The translations under genes were made by a program, and so were the position numbers. From positions 1,364,001-1,428,000 of the forward strand of contig NZ_VFQF01000001.1 in assembly GCF_006717145.1 (NCBI RefSeq): 64,000 nt of DNA. The letters are read 5' to 3'. The notes beneath the pieces are model-generated. The model was not told the DNA's origin, did no database searches, and was given only the letters and a program-made list of their open reading frames with translations. Origin of the DNA: Humibacillus xanthopallidus (GTDB lineage Bacteria > Actinomycetota > Actinomycetes > Actinomycetales > Dermatophilaceae). Positions 17,169 to 27,400 of the stretch are shown here, piece by piece (position 1 is the first letter of the stretch; the number at the start of each line of letters is the position of its first letter).

Positions 17169-18311
17169 TTACTTGATCTCGCCGACAGAGACGATCTTGC
17201 CGCCCTCGACCTTGTAAGCGAAGACCTTGACGTCGGTCACCTCGCCCTTGGCGTCGAACTTGAGCTGCTTCGTCACGCCCGGCTTGTCGTAGGACTTGAC
17301 GAAGTCGACCATCGTCGCGCGGTCCTTGCCGGCGGCGATGCCGTCGAGCAGGATGGTCGCGGAGTCGTAGCCCTCACCGGAGTAGGTGTTGGGGTCCTCG
17401 TTGAACTTCGCCTTGTAGGCCGCCTGGAACGCGGGAGCCACATCGGCCGGGACGCACGGGCAGGTGATGATGGTGCCCTCGGCAGCGGCCTGCGCGTTGT
17501 CGATGAAGGACTGGTCCTTGACGCCGTCGGCGACGACGAAGGTGCCCTTCCACCCGGCGTCACGCAGCTGCTTGATGAGCGGCGCGGCCTCGGGCGAGTA
17601 GCCACCGAAGAAGAGCGCGTCGGCGCCGGAGGCCGTCACCTTGGTGACGGAGGCGCCGAAGTCGGTCTGCTTCTGCTGGATGGTGTCGTTGCCGACGACC
17701 GTCGAGCCGAGGTCCTGACGGACGATGTCGGCCAGGCCCTTGCCGTACTCCGATGCGTCGTCGATGACGAAGACCTTCGTCGCCTTGACGGTGTCCTTGA
17801 TGTACTTCGCGGCGGCGGGACCCTGGGTCGCGTCGTTGCCGAGAACGCGGAAGAAGGTCTTCCAGCCGTTGTCGGCGAGCTTCGGGTTGGTGGCCGACGG
17901 CGTGATGTGCACCAGACCGGCCTCGGCGAAGGCGGGGTTGGCGGCCTTGGACTCACCCGAGAAGGCGGGACCCACGATGCCGACGACCTTCTTGTCGTCG
18001 ATGGCCTTCTTCGCGAGGGCCGGGGCCTGCGTCGGGTCACCCTGCGAGTCGTAGTTCTCGAGCGTGACCTTGCAGTCCGGGTGCTTCTTGTTGTAGTCGT
18101 CGAGGGCGAGGTTCACGCCGTTCTGGATGTAGATACCCAGGTTGGCGTTGGGGCCGGTGAGGGCACCGAACATGCCGATCTTGTAGTCGCCACACGCCGC
18201 GGCGCCACCGCTGGCGGCCGGCGCGTTCGAGGTGCCGCCCGTCGTGCCACAGGCACCAAGGGCAAGGGCTGCGACCGCGAGCGGCACAGCGAACTTGAGG
18301 GTAGAACGCAC
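17169..18311 (-). CDS. livK: branched-chain amino-acid ABC transporter substrate-binding lipoprotein
   Basis: 380 aa from GTG 18311, chosen for the perfect AGGAGG seven bases upstream; a longer frame to 18371 lacks one. The signal peptide ends in the lipobox LGAC with the lipidated Cys at residue 21. The mature part is a type I periplasmic binding fold: YKIGMFGALTGPNANLG at the N-terminus, GIVGPAFSGESKAA and LVHITPSATNP in the first lobe. It captures the ligand outside and delivers it to LivHM. Exact specificity (Leu/Ile/Val or another amino acid) is not readable. Confidence 0.93.
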   Translation of the reverse strand: MRSTLKFAVPLAVAALALGACGTTGGTSNAPAASGGAAACGDYKIGMFGALTGPNANLGIYIQNGVNLALDDYNKKHPDCKVTLENYDSQGDPTQAPALAKKAIDDKKVVGIVGPAFSGESKAANPAFAEAGLVHITPSATNPKLADNGWKTFFRVLGNDATQGPAAAKYIKDTVKATKVFVIDDASEYGKGLADIVRQDLGSTVVGNDTIQQKQTDFGASVTKVTASGADALFFGGYSPEAAPLIKQLRDAGWKGTFVVADGVKDQSFIDNAQAAAEGTIITCPCVPADVAPAFQAAYKAKFNEDPNTYSGEGYDSATILLDGIAAGKDRATMVDFVKSYDKPGVTKQLKFDAKGEVTDVKVFAYKVEGGKIVSVGEIK

Positions 18312-18421
18312 GGATGTCCTCCTGATGTCACACATCCCCCAGTCGAGGGCTGAGACGAAGGCTAGGCCCACAGTCCTGCTTCGGTCATCAGAAACTCGCG
18401 ATGAGTGACCGTGTCGTGACC

Positions 18422-18447
18422 TGCGCCGCCGAACGATTTGCGGCGCA
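18422..18447 (-). terminator. pdtaR terminator hairpin
   Basis: TGCGCCGC (18422-18429) and GCGGCGCA (18440-18447) form a perfect 8-bp stem with a 10-nt loop immediately after the pdtaR stop (18454). Confidence 0.6.
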
Positions 18448-18453
18448 CCGCGG

Positions 18454-19086
18454 TCAGGACGAGGGGAACCCGTTGATGACGGCCTCGGCGACCTCTTTCA
18501 TGCCGAGGCGACGGTCCATCGCCGTCTTCTGGATCCAGCGGAAGGCATCGGACTCGCTCAGCTTGAGCTGCGTCATGAGCACGCCCTTCGCACGGTCGAC
18601 GAGCTTGCGGGTCTCGAGGCGCTCGCCGAGGTCGGCGATCTCGGCCTCGAGCGCCTTGAGCTCCTGCCAGCGCGAGGTCGCGATGTCGATGGCGGGGCGC
18701 AGGTCGTCGGCGGTGAAGGGCTTGACGATGTAGGCCATGACGCCGGCGTCACGTGCCCGCTCGACGAGCTCGGTCTGTGAGAAGGCGGTGAGCATGATGA
18801 CGGGGCAGAGCTTGGACTCGTGGAGCTGCTCGGCCGCCGACAGGCCGTCGAGCACGGGCATCTTGACGTCCATGATGACGAGGTCGGGCTTGACCTCCTT
18901 GGCGAGCTCGACGGCCTGCTCGCCGTTGCTCGCCTGGCCCACGACGTCGTAGCCCTGCTCGCCCAGCATCTCGACGAGGTCGAGGCGGATGATGGCCTCG
19001 TCCTCGGCCACGAGGATGCGGGTGCCGCCGGTCGCCGCAGCGGGCGTCTCGGCGGGCTGGGGGGTGGTGCTCTCGTCTGTGCTCAC
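18454..19086 (-). CDS. pdtaR: ANTAR-domain response regulator, PdtaR family
   Basis: 210 aa. Receiver domain from about residue 23 (RILVAEDEAIIRLD, phospho-acceptor Asp73 in VIMDVKMPVLDG, conserved TAFSQ and KPF), then a coiled linker, then the ANTAR RNA-binding domain (KLVDRAKGVLM ... LSESDAFRWIQKTAMD). Members bind paired hairpins in nascent mRNA to prevent termination when phosphorylated; the partner kinase PdtaS is usually unlinked. No kinase gene is present here. Start GTG 19086 lies 6 nt after a TAGGCT box. Its position between polA and pyk-side genes matches mycobacterial gene order. Confidence 0.93.
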   Translation of the reverse strand: MSTDESTTPQPAETPAAATGGTRILVAEDEAIIRLDLVEMLGEQGYDVVGQASNGEQAVELAKEVKPDLVIMDVKMPVLDGLSAAEQLHESKLCPVIMLTAFSQTELVERARDAGVMAYIVKPFTADDLRPAIDIATSRWQELKALEAEIADLGERLETRKLVDRAKGVLMTQLKLSESDAFRWIQKTAMDRRLGMKEVAEAVINGFPSS

Positions 19087-19092
19087 GGACCA

Positions 19093-19098
19093 AGCCTA
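19093..19098 (-). promoter_or_regulatory. -10 element (TAGGCT) of pdtaR, leaderless
   Basis: TAGGCT on the minus strand, 6 nt before GTG 19086: the same element and spacing as at polA. Confidence 0.55.
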
Positions 19099-19162
19099 TC
19101 CGGGGTCGGGTTTCGGGCGCGTTTCGGGACGGTGAAGCGCATCGTCCTCACCCGGCACGACA

Positions 19163-21205
19163 TCAGCCGACGTGACAGCGCATCCTGCCGTACGGCTCGA
19201 GTGGTGAGCCGACCGCCTCCGCGAGCAGGCGCCCGGCCCGCGAGTCCGACGCGGCGACGCAGGCCAGTGTGACGGACAGACGGTCCAGAGCCAGCCGGAT
19301 CGTCACCGGCGCGACGTCGTGACCGGTGACCAGCCGGTAGAGGACGTACCGGTCGGAGATCGCGACGTCCGGCGCCTTCAGGTTGGCGAGGTACACGGCG
19401 CGCGGCACCACCCCTGCCCGTTCGGTGGTCGTCATCGCGAGAACCGCCATCTGCGACGGTGGCAACAGCCAGACGCCGGGGGGTGTCGTCAGCGGCAGGA
19501 CGGCTCGCACGTCCTCCAGAGCCGCCTCGTCGAGCTTCCACTCGTTGAACGCCAGCCGGGTTCCGGTGTCTGACGACCACAGCGGCGTGCTCTGCGCGAC
19601 GACGACCGCAACGACTGCGCACGCAGCCAGTGCAGCCCCCCAGTCGGCAAGGGATCGCCACCTCGCGGAGACCGTGCTCGACGGCAGCCGAGCAGTGACG
19701 AGCATGCCCACGAGGACAGCCACCGGGATGACGAGGACCATCCGCCAGGCCACCGGGCCGGCACCTGTTGCCGTGTTGACGGCGTCGTAGACCCCGGGCA
19801 CGAGCGAGGCCAGGCCGGACAGGGCGGCGCAGGTGGCGAGGGCTGCGGCCGGCCCCTGGACCAGTCGCGGCCCGAGCACGGTTCCCACCACACCGAGGGC
19901 GACCATCGACGTCACGAGCCCGAACAGGTAGCCGAACACCTGCGAGGGAGGCAGGGCCGTCGGGTTGACTCCGCCGACGCCCGGGCCGAGCACCGAGGCC
20001 ACCCCGGCGGCGACCGGACCGAGAAGGAAGCACCCCACCCCGACGGCGCAGGCCCGGGATCGCAGGAGCCAGGCGGCCAGCAGCCCAGCAGCACCGAGCA
20101 CGGGAGCCATCAGCGCGGCGCTGCTCGTCAACCCCACGAAACAGACGCCCAGGGCGGCGAGCACGAGCAGGTGCTCTCGCCTCGGTCGAGTCGTCAGCGC
20201 CGTCAGGTAGCACCACGCCAGGGGGATGACGACCGTGACCGCGGGAACCTTGCCCTCCCAGATGGCGCCGATGTGGTAGCGACCGACGACGCTGCCCGCG
20301 CTGAAGAGGGTGAACGACGTGGCGACGAGGAAGACCAGCCAGGCCCGGCGGGGAGCCCAGCTGCGGACCAGGCGCCACGACGCCCACCCGGATGCCGCGG
20401 CAAGCAGCGGCACGGTCCAGAGGAAGACGAAGGTCGGAGCAGCGAGCCCCAGCACATGGGCCATGGCTCCCTGCCAGGCCTCGATCGAGGCCAGGGGAAG
20501 GCTGCTGCCGTACGTCGTGGGCAGGACGCCGGCGCTGAACACGGTGTCGTTCAAGGTCGGGGTGCCGCGTTCCGCGACCCACGTCGCGCGGTTGACGTAG
20601 TAGACGTCGTCTCCCGACGAACCCGACAGGGCCGAGGCCAGCACCGCGAGCCCGACGGACACGGAGGCCGCGACGACATGTTCCGCCTGCGAGACCCGGC
20701 CGCTCGGCGGGTGGAGCCCGGAGCGCCGAACCCGGTGGTGGATCTGCACGCATGCAGCGAGCAGGACCACCAGGCCCGCCACCACGAGGGGAAACACTCC
20801 GAGCGTGTCCCGCAGAACGGTCAGCACGACGAGCACGGCGGCGACGGCGAGGAACAGGACCGCGGGCGACCAGTGGACGCCGGATCCGTCGTCCTGCGGG
20901 ACCACCTCGTCGAGCGGCTCGCGCGGCAGGACCTGACGCTCACGTGTCCGGCGGGAGAACGCCCGCCAACCGACCAGACCCAGGGTGAGCACGATCCACA
21001 CCCGCGCCGGCCACCAGAGCGACCACTGCGTGACGAGGGCGAGCTCGTAGAACACGGTCCAAGCGGCGAACGCGTAGACACCGCACTCGACCAGTCCGTC
21101 CACCGCACGGACCCACATCGCCGGACCCGCGTCGACTGCGGCCCGCGTGTCGGCGCTCACGGCCACTGCTCCCAGCACCTCATCATCATGGTGAACGAAC
21201 GACAC
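19163..21205 (-). CDS. large polytopic membrane protein of unknown function (GT-C-like topology)
   Basis: 680 aa with about 14 hydrophobic segments and an extracytoplasmic C-terminal tail of about 120 residues. The region following the sixth TM segment, SGSSGDDVYYVNRATWVAERG, has the acidic pair on the first long external loop seen in GT-C-type enzymes, but no family can be named securely (it resembles DUF6077-type proteins). The start GTG 21205 is followed by VHHDDEV; no strong ribosome binding site is visible, so an internal start near residue 10 is possible. It lies between tRNA-Leu and pdtaR, with no obvious operon partner. Confidence 0.62.
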   Translation of the reverse strand: MSFVHHDDEVLGAVAVSADTRAAVDAGPAMWVRAVDGLVECGVYAFAAWTVFYELALVTQWSLWWPARVWIVLTLGLVGWRAFSRRTRERQVLPREPLDEVVPQDDGSGVHWSPAVLFLAVAAVLVVLTVLRDTLGVFPLVVAGLVVLLAACVQIHHRVRRSGLHPPSGRVSQAEHVVAASVSVGLAVLASALSGSSGDDVYYVNRATWVAERGTPTLNDTVFSAGVLPTTYGSSLPLASIEAWQGAMAHVLGLAAPTFVFLWTVPLLAAASGWASWRLVRSWAPRRAWLVFLVATSFTLFSAGSVVGRYHIGAIWEGKVPAVTVVIPLAWCYLTALTTRPRREHLLVLAALGVCFVGLTSSAALMAPVLGAAGLLAAWLLRSRACAVGVGCFLLGPVAAGVASVLGPGVGGVNPTALPPSQVFGYLFGLVTSMVALGVVGTVLGPRLVQGPAAALATCAALSGLASLVPGVYDAVNTATGAGPVAWRMVLVIPVAVLVGMLVTARLPSSTVSARWRSLADWGAALAACAVVAVVVAQSTPLWSSDTGTRLAFNEWKLDEAALEDVRAVLPLTTPPGVWLLPPSQMAVLAMTTTERAGVVPRAVYLANLKAPDVAISDRYVLYRLVTGHDVAPVTIRLALDRLSVTLACVAASDSRAGRLLAEAVGSPLEPYGRMRCHVG

Positions 21206-21260
21206 GGCCGCATGCCGGCCTTGGCCCCGCGACCGGGCCCAGCGATGACGCGACCGTCAG

Positions 21261-21343
21261 TGCCGAGGGCGGGACTCGAACCCGCACGACCTTTCGGTCA
21301 GAGCATTTTGAGTGCCCCGTGTCTGCCATTCCACCACCCCGGC
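21261..21343 (-). tRNA. tRNA-Leu (anticodon CAA)
   Basis: 83 nt. The acceptor arms GCCGGGG and CCTCGGC pair with one G-U wobble. The anticodon stem GGGCA/TGCTC encloses loop CTCAAAA, placing anticodon CAA at 21310-21308. A long variable arm (GACCGAAAGGTC) identifies a class II tRNA. The T-arm is CGGG-TTCGAGT-CCCG. The 3' CCA is not encoded. It reads the UUG codon, which is rare in a genome this GC-rich. Confidence 0.95.
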
Positions 21344-21392
21344 AGGAGTGCCGGGCCAGCATAGCCGGGGTGGAGCCCCGGCCCACGACCGG

Positions 21393-22850
21393 TCAGCCGG
21401 TGACCTCTTCGGGCCGGTACGCGGGCGCCGTGCCGTCGACCGCGTCACCGATGCGGTGCACTCGCAGAGCGTTGGTCGACCCCGGGATGCCGGGGGGCGA
21501 GCCGGCGACGATGACGACGCGCTCGCCCTTCTCCACCCGACCCTCGGGGATGAGGTTGAGGTCGACCTGCATGGCGAACTGGTCGGTGTGCTGCATGCGC
21601 GGAACGAGGTAGGTCTCGACGCCCCAGACCAGCGCCAGCCGCGAGCGCACGCGCGGGTCGGAGGTGAAGGCGAGCATCGGCAACCGGGGACGCAGGCGCG
21701 CCATGCGGGTCGCCGACCCGCCGGTCTCGGTGAAGATGATGAGGAACTTGGCCTCCACGGTCTCGCCGATCTGGACCGCGGCCCTCGTCACCGCGCCGCC
21801 GACCGTCTTGGGACTCGACCGCAACGGCTCGATCTTGTCGAAGCCGTTCTCCTCCGTGCTGGAGATGATGCGCGCCATCGTGCGCACGGACTCGATCGGC
21901 CACGCGCCGACCGACGTCTCGCCCGAGAGCATGAGGGCGTCAGCCCCGTCGAGGACGGCGTTCGCGGCATCGCTGGCCTCGGCGCGCGTCGGGCGCGGGT
22001 TGTCGATCATCGACTCGAGCACCTGCGTGGCGACGATGACCGGCTTGGCCTCGCGGCGAGCGAGCTCGATGGCGCGCTTCTGCACGAGCGGGACGTCCTC
22101 GAGCGGCATCTCCACACCGAGATCGCCTCGGGCGACCATGATGCCGTCGAAGGCGGCGACGATGCCCTCGAGGTTGTCGACCGCCTGGGGCTTCTCGATC
22201 TTGGCGATGACGGGCAGCCGCGTGCCGAACTCGTCCATGATCTCGTGGACGTCGGTGATGTCGTCGGCCGACCGGACGAAGGACAGGGCGATGAGGTCGA
22301 CGCCGAGGCGCATCGCGAAGCGCAGGTCGTCGCGGTCCTTCTCCGAGAGCGCCGGCACGCTCACCGCGACGCCCGGCAGGTTGATCCCCTTGTTGTTGGA
22401 CACGACCCCCGGCACGACGCACTCGGTGAGGACGTCGGTGTCGCTCACCTCGATGGCGCGCAGCATGACCTTGCCGTCGTCGATGAGGAGCGAGTCGCCG
22501 GGGCTGACGTCACCCGGCAGGCCGGCATACGTCGTGCCGACGACGGTGTCGTCACCCTCGACGTCGCGCGTCGTGATGGTGAACCGCTGGCCGACCCGCA
22601 GTGTCACCGGGCCGTTGGCGAAGCGACCGGTGCGGATCTTCGGACCCTGCAGGTCGACGAGGATGCCGACGGCCCGGCCGGAGGCATCGCTCGCGGCGCG
22701 CACGTCACGGCAGACCTGCTCGTGCACGGAGTGGTCGCCGTGGGAGAGGTTGAGGCGGGCGACGTCCATGCCCGCCAGCACGAGGGCGTGGAGCTGCTCG
22801 GGAGAGGAGGTCTTGGGGCCGATGGTGCAGACGATCTTGGCGCGGCGCAT
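21393..22850 (-). CDS. pyk: pyruvate kinase
   Basis: 485 aa. N-terminal RAKIVCTIGPKTSS, substrate-loop LSHGDHSVH, the catalytic block IAKIEKPQA and IMVARGDLGVEMPLEDVP (Lys/Glu/Asp residues binding Mg2+ and PEP), and the C-terminal allosteric domain. It converts PEP and ADP to pyruvate and ATP in glycolysis. Start ATG 22850, with TAAGGT 6 nt upstream and GAGGT in between. It is monocistronic: a hairpin precedes it, and tRNA-Leu follows about 50 nt downstream. Confidence 0.97.
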   Translation of the reverse strand: MRRAKIVCTIGPKTSSPEQLHALVLAGMDVARLNLSHGDHSVHEQVCRDVRAASDASGRAVGILVDLQGPKIRTGRFANGPVTLRVGQRFTITTRDVEGDDTVVGTTYAGLPGDVSPGDSLLIDDGKVMLRAIEVSDTDVLTECVVPGVVSNNKGINLPGVAVSVPALSEKDRDDLRFAMRLGVDLIALSFVRSADDITDVHEIMDEFGTRLPVIAKIEKPQAVDNLEGIVAAFDGIMVARGDLGVEMPLEDVPLVQKRAIELARREAKPVIVATQVLESMIDNPRPTRAEASDAANAVLDGADALMLSGETSVGAWPIESVRTMARIISSTEENGFDKIEPLRSSPKTVGGAVTRAAVQIGETVEAKFLIIFTETGGSATRMARLRPRLPMLAFTSDPRVRSRLALVWGVETYLVPRMQHTDQFAMQVDLNLIPEGRVEKGERVVIVAGSPPGIPGSTNALRVHRIGDAVDGTAPAYRPEEVTG

Positions 22851-22856
22851 ACCTCA

Positions 22857-22862
22857 ACCTTA
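22857..22862 (-). promoter_or_regulatory. -10 element (TAAGGT) of pyk
   Basis: TAAGGT on the minus strand, 6 nt before ATG 22850, the same geometry as the leaderless promoters elsewhere in the window. Confidence 0.5.
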
Positions 22863-22931
22863 GGGGTGCTGTGACCTGGGTCACCGGGCGGGTTCGCAGT
22901 GTGGTCATGCCCCTGTCGACGGAGCAGAACA

Positions 22932-22955
22932 CCCCTCCCCGCGCGCGGGGAGGGG
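22932..22955 (-). terminator. gltBD terminator: perfect 24-nt palindrome
   Basis: CCCCTCCCCGCG followed directly by its reverse complement CGCGGGGAGGGG, 43 nt after the gltD stop. No U-run. Confidence 0.65.
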
Positions 22956-22997
22956 CGACGAACTGCACTTTCGATCGGGGCCTGAGTCGGGCGGCGG

Positions 22998-24455
22998 TCA
23001 GACGGTGAGAGGTCGGTCGGTAGGAGCGATCGGGCGCGGGAGCGCGCTCGACCCGGTGAGCCAAGCGTCGACGCCCGCGGCAGCGGCGCGGCCCTCGGCG
23101 ATGGCCCAGACGATGAGCGACTGGCCGCGACCCACGTCGCCGGCCACGAACACGCCGGGGACCGAGCTCATGAAGGTCTTGTCGCGCTTGACGTTGCTGC
23201 GCTCGTCGAGCTCCACGCCGAGCTGCTCGACGACACCAGGGCCCTCCGGGCCGAGGAAGCCCATCGCGAAGAGGACGAGCTGGGCCGGGATCTCGCGTTC
23301 GGTGCCAGGCTTGGAGCTCAGCTTGCCGTCGACGAACTCGACCTCGGTGAGGCGAAGGCCAGCGACGTTGCCCTCGTCGTCGCCGACGAACTCCGTCGTG
23401 CTCACGGCATAGATGCGCTCGCCGCCCTCCTCGTGGGCGCTGGCGACGCGGTAGAGCATCGGGTAGGTGGGCCACGGCTGCGCCGACGGACGGTCCTCCC
23501 CCGGCTGCGGCATGATCTCGAGGCTCGTCACCGAGGCGGCGCCCTGACGGTGTGCCGTGCCGATGCAGTCGGCGCCCGTGTCGCCGCCGCCGATGACGAC
23601 GACGTGCTTGCCGGTCGCGAGGATCTGGCCCTCGACCTGCTCGCCGAGCGCCGCTCGGTTGCCCTGCGGGAGGTACTCCATGGCCTGGTGGATGCCGCCG
23701 AGCTCGCGCCCGGGGGCGTCGAGGTCGCGCGGCACGGTGGCTCCGAGGGCGAGCACGACGGCGTCGTAGCGGTCGCGCAGCTGGCGCCCGGTGATGTCGA
23801 CGCCGACGTTCATGCTGTTGCGGAAGCGGGTGCCCTCGGCCTTCATCTGGTCGAGGCGACGGTCGAGGACGGCCTTTTCCATCTTGAACTCGGGGATGCC
23901 GTAGCGCAGGAGGCCACCCGGCTTGTCGGCCCGCTCGAAGACGGCGACGGTGTGCCCCGCGCGCGTCAGCTGCTGCGCCGCGGCCAGGCCCGCAGGACCC
24001 GAGCCCACGACGGCAACCGTCTTGCCCGAGAGGCGCTCCGGCGGCAGCGGCTGCACGAGACCGCTGTCGAAGGCCTGCTCGATCGTCGTCACCTCGATCT
24101 GCTTGATCGTCACGGCCGGCTGGTTGATGCCGAGCACGCAGGCGGTCTCGCACGGAGCCGGGCACAACCGGCCCGTGAACTCCGGGAAGTTGTTCGTCGC
24201 GTGGAGGCGCTCGATCGCATCGGACCAGTCACCGCGCCAGGCGAAGTTGTTCCACTCCGGGATGAGGTTGCCGAGTGGGCACCCCGAGTGGCAGAAGGGG
24301 ATGCCGCAGTCCATGCAGCGCCCCGCCTGCCGCTGGAGCTGCCCGAGCTCCTGCTCCTCGTAGACCTCCTTCCAGTCCCGGATGCGCACCGGGACCGGCC
24401 GACGGGCGGGGAGCTCGCGCTCGCGGACGTTGAGAAAGCCTTGCGGGTCAGCCAC
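22998..24455 (-). CDS. gltD: glutamate synthase small subunit
   Basis: 485 aa. The N-terminal ferredoxin-like domain has two Cys clusters, [17 protein letters not shown] and [12 protein letters not shown], for [4Fe-4S] centres. FAD binding [17 protein letters not shown] is at about residue 150, and NADPH binding [15 protein letters not shown] is near residue 290. It passes electrons from NADPH to GltB. Start GTG 24455 overlaps gltB's stop by 8 nt (GTGGCTGA), so the subunits are translationally coupled. Confidence 0.97.
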   Translation of the reverse strand: MADPQGFLNVRERELPARRPVPVRIRDWKEVYEEQELGQLQRQAGRCMDCGIPFCHSGCPLGNLIPEWNNFAWRGDWSDAIERLHATNNFPEFTGRLCPAPCETACVLGINQPAVTIKQIEVTTIEQAFDSGLVQPLPPERLSGKTVAVVGSGPAGLAAAQQLTRAGHTVAVFERADKPGGLLRYGIPEFKMEKAVLDRRLDQMKAEGTRFRNSMNVGVDITGRQLRDRYDAVVLALGATVPRDLDAPGRELGGIHQAMEYLPQGNRAALGEQVEGQILATGKHVVVIGGGDTGADCIGTAHRQGAASVTSLEIMPQPGEDRPSAQPWPTYPMLYRVASAHEEGGERIYAVSTTEFVGDDEGNVAGLRLTEVEFVDGKLSSKPGTEREIPAQLVLFAMGFLGPEGPGVVEQLGVELDERSNVKRDKTFMSSVPGVFVAGDVGRGQSLIVWAIAEGRAAAAGVDAWLTGSSALPRPIAPTDRPLTV

Positions 24456-27400
24456 GGGAAGCCTCCATGATCCGGTTCCAGACCTCGGCACCGTCGAGGT
24501 CGAGGCCCTCTGCCTCGGCCTTGGCGCGGACGTCGAGGACGCGCTGGTAGTCGCGCGGCAGGATGAGGGTGAATCGCTGGCGCGCGTTCTCCCAGTCCGA
24601 GAGCAGCGCGTCGGCGACGGGCGACTCGGTCCACTCGAGGTGCGCGACGAGCAGCTCGCGCAGGGTGGTCTCGTCGTCGGGTCGCAGCGGTGTGAGGTCG
24701 ACGAGCTCGGGGTTGACGAGGTCGGGGTCGAGGTCGAGCACGTAGGCCACGCCGCCCGACATGCCGGCGGCGAAGTTGCGCCCGGTCGAGCCGAGCACCA
24801 CGGCGACACCACCCGTCATGTACTCGCAGCCGTGGTCGCCGACGCCCTCGACGACGGCCTTGGCACCGGAGTTGCGGACGCAGAAGCGCTCGCCGGCAGT
24901 GCCGCGCAGGAAGAGCTCGCCGGTCGTCGCACCGTAGGCGATGACGTTGCCGGCGATGACGTTCTCCTCGGCGACGAGGGTGGCCCGGCGGTCGGGACGC
25001 ACGACGATGCGCCCACCGGACAGGCCCTTGCCGACGTAGTCGTTGGCGTCGCCGAAGAGCCGCATCGTGACGCCGGCCGGCAGGAACGCGCCGAAGGACT
25101 GGCCGCCCGACCCGGTCATCGTCAGCTCGATCGTGTTGTCGGCCAAGCCGTTCGGGTGGGCCTTGGTCACGTGGTGGCCGAGCATCGTGCCGACCGTGCG
25201 GTTGACGTTGCGCACGGCGATCTCCGTGCGCACGAGCTCGCCGTCCTCGATGGCCGCCAGCGACCGGGTGAGCAGCTCGTTGTCGAGCGCCTTGTCGAGG
25301 CCGTGGTCCTGGACCGCCGACTGGTGCAGGGTGCCACCGGTCGGGTTGTCGGCCACCGCGAGGATCGGGCTGAGGTCGAGCCCCGAGGCCTTCCAGTGGG
25401 CGATGGCCTTGTCGAGGTCGAGGCTGCCGACCTGGCCGACTGCCTCCTCGATCGAGCGGAAGCCCAAGGAGGCGAGGTGCTCGCGCACCTCCTCGGCGAT
25501 GTACTCGAAGAAGGTCTCGACGAACTCCGGCTTGCCCGAGAAGCGGGCCCGCAGCTCGGGGTTCTGCGTCGCGATGCCGACCGGACAGGTGTCGAGGTGG
25601 CAGACGCGCATCATGATGCAGCCCGAGACGACGAGCGGAGCCGTCGCGAAGCCGAACTCCTCGGCCCCGAGCAGCGCCGCCACGACGACGTCGCGGCCGG
25701 TCTTCAGCTGCCCGTCGACCTGCACGACGATGCGGTCGCGCAGCCCGTTGAGCACGAGCGTCTGCTGGGCCTCGGCGAGGCCGAGCTCCCACGGCGCCCC
25801 GGCGTGCTTGAGCGAGGTGAGCGGTGAGGCGCCCGTGCCGCCGTCGTGGCCCGAGATGAGCACGACGTCGGCGTGCGCCTTGGAGACGCCGGCGGCCACC
25901 GTGCCGACCCCGATCTCGGAGACGAGCTTGACGTGGATGCGCGCCGCCGGGTTGGCGTTCTTGAGGTCGTGGATCAGCTGCGCGAGATCCTCGATCGAGT
26001 AGATGTCGTGGTGCGGGGGCGGCGAGATGAGCCCCACTCCCGGCGTCGAGTGCCGCGTCTTGGCGACCCACGGGTAGACCTTGTGGCCGGGCAGCTGGCC
26101 GCCCTCACCGGGCTTGGCGCCCTGGGCCATCTTGATCTGGATGTCGTCGGAGTGCGTGAGGTAGAGGCTCGTCACGCCGAACCGGCCCGACGCGACCTGC
26201 TTGACGGCCGAGCGGCGCTCGGGGTCGAGCAGGCGGTCGACGTCCTCGCCGCCCTCACCGGTGTTGGAGCGGCCACCGAGGTGGTTCATCGCGATGGCGA
26301 GGGTCTCGTGCGCCTCCTTGGAGATCGAGCCGTAGCTCATCGCCCCGGTGTTGAAGCGCTTGACGATCTCGCTGACCGGCTCGACCTCCTCGAGCGGAAC
26401 GGGCAGCCGCCCGGTCACACCCGTCGGCCTGAAGCCCATGAGGCCGCGCAGCGTCATGAGGCGCGACGTCTGGTCGTCGATGCGCCCGGTGTACTGCTTG
26501 AAGATGTCGTAGCGACGCTGGCGCGTGGAGTGCTGCAGCCGGAAGACGGTCTCGGGGTCGAAGAGGTGCGGCTCCCCCTCGCGGCGCCACTGGTACTCGC
26601 CGCCCACCTCGAGCACCCGGTGCGCCTGCTGTACGCCGTCTGGCGGGTAGGCCCGGGCGTGGCGCTCGGCCGTCTCCTGCGCGATGACGTCGAGACCGAC
26701 GCCGCCGAGCTGAGAGACGGTGCCGGTGAAGTAGCGGTCGACGAGCTCCTGCGACAGGCCGATGGCCTCGAAGACCTGGGCGCCGCGGTAGGACGCGACG
26801 GTCGAGATGCCCATCTTCGACATCACCTTGAGCACGCCCTTGCCGAGCGCCTTGATGAGGTTCTTGACGGCCTTCTCGGACTCGACGCCCTCGATCTCGC
26901 CGGAGCGCACGAGGTCCTCGACGGTCTCCATCGCGAGGTAGGGGTTGACCGCGGCCGCGCCGAAGCCGATGAGCAGCGCGACGTGGTGCACCTCGCGGAC
27001 GTCACCGGCCTCGACGATCATGCCGACCTGGGTGCGGGTCTTCTCGCGGATGAGGTGGTGGTGCACGGCCGCGGTCAGCAGCAGCGACGGGATGGGTGCG
27101 AGGTCACGGCCGGAGTCACGGTCGGACAGCACGACGAAGCGCGCGCCTCGACGGATGGCCTGCGACACCTCGGCGAAGATCTCCTCAAGGCGGTCGCGCA
27201 TCGCGGCCGCACCGCCGGTCACGTCGTAGAGGCCGCGCACGACGTGGGTGGCGTAGCCGGGCAGGTCGCCGTCGGCGTTGATGTGCACGATCTTGGCGAG
27301 CTCGTCGTTGTCGATGACGGGGAAGTCGAGGACGAGCTGGCGGGCGTGCGCGGGCGACGCGGACAGGGCGTTGCCCTCGGGGCCGAGGAAGGTGCCGAGC

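Noticed and set aside
18312-18371. Longer livK starting at 18371
   Set aside because: It would place about 20 residues before a good signal peptide, and GTG 18311 has a perfect AGGAGG.
21261-21343. tRNA-Leu as an integration site for a mobile island
   Set aside because: No repeat of the tRNA 3' end, integrase or compositional break was seen on either side.
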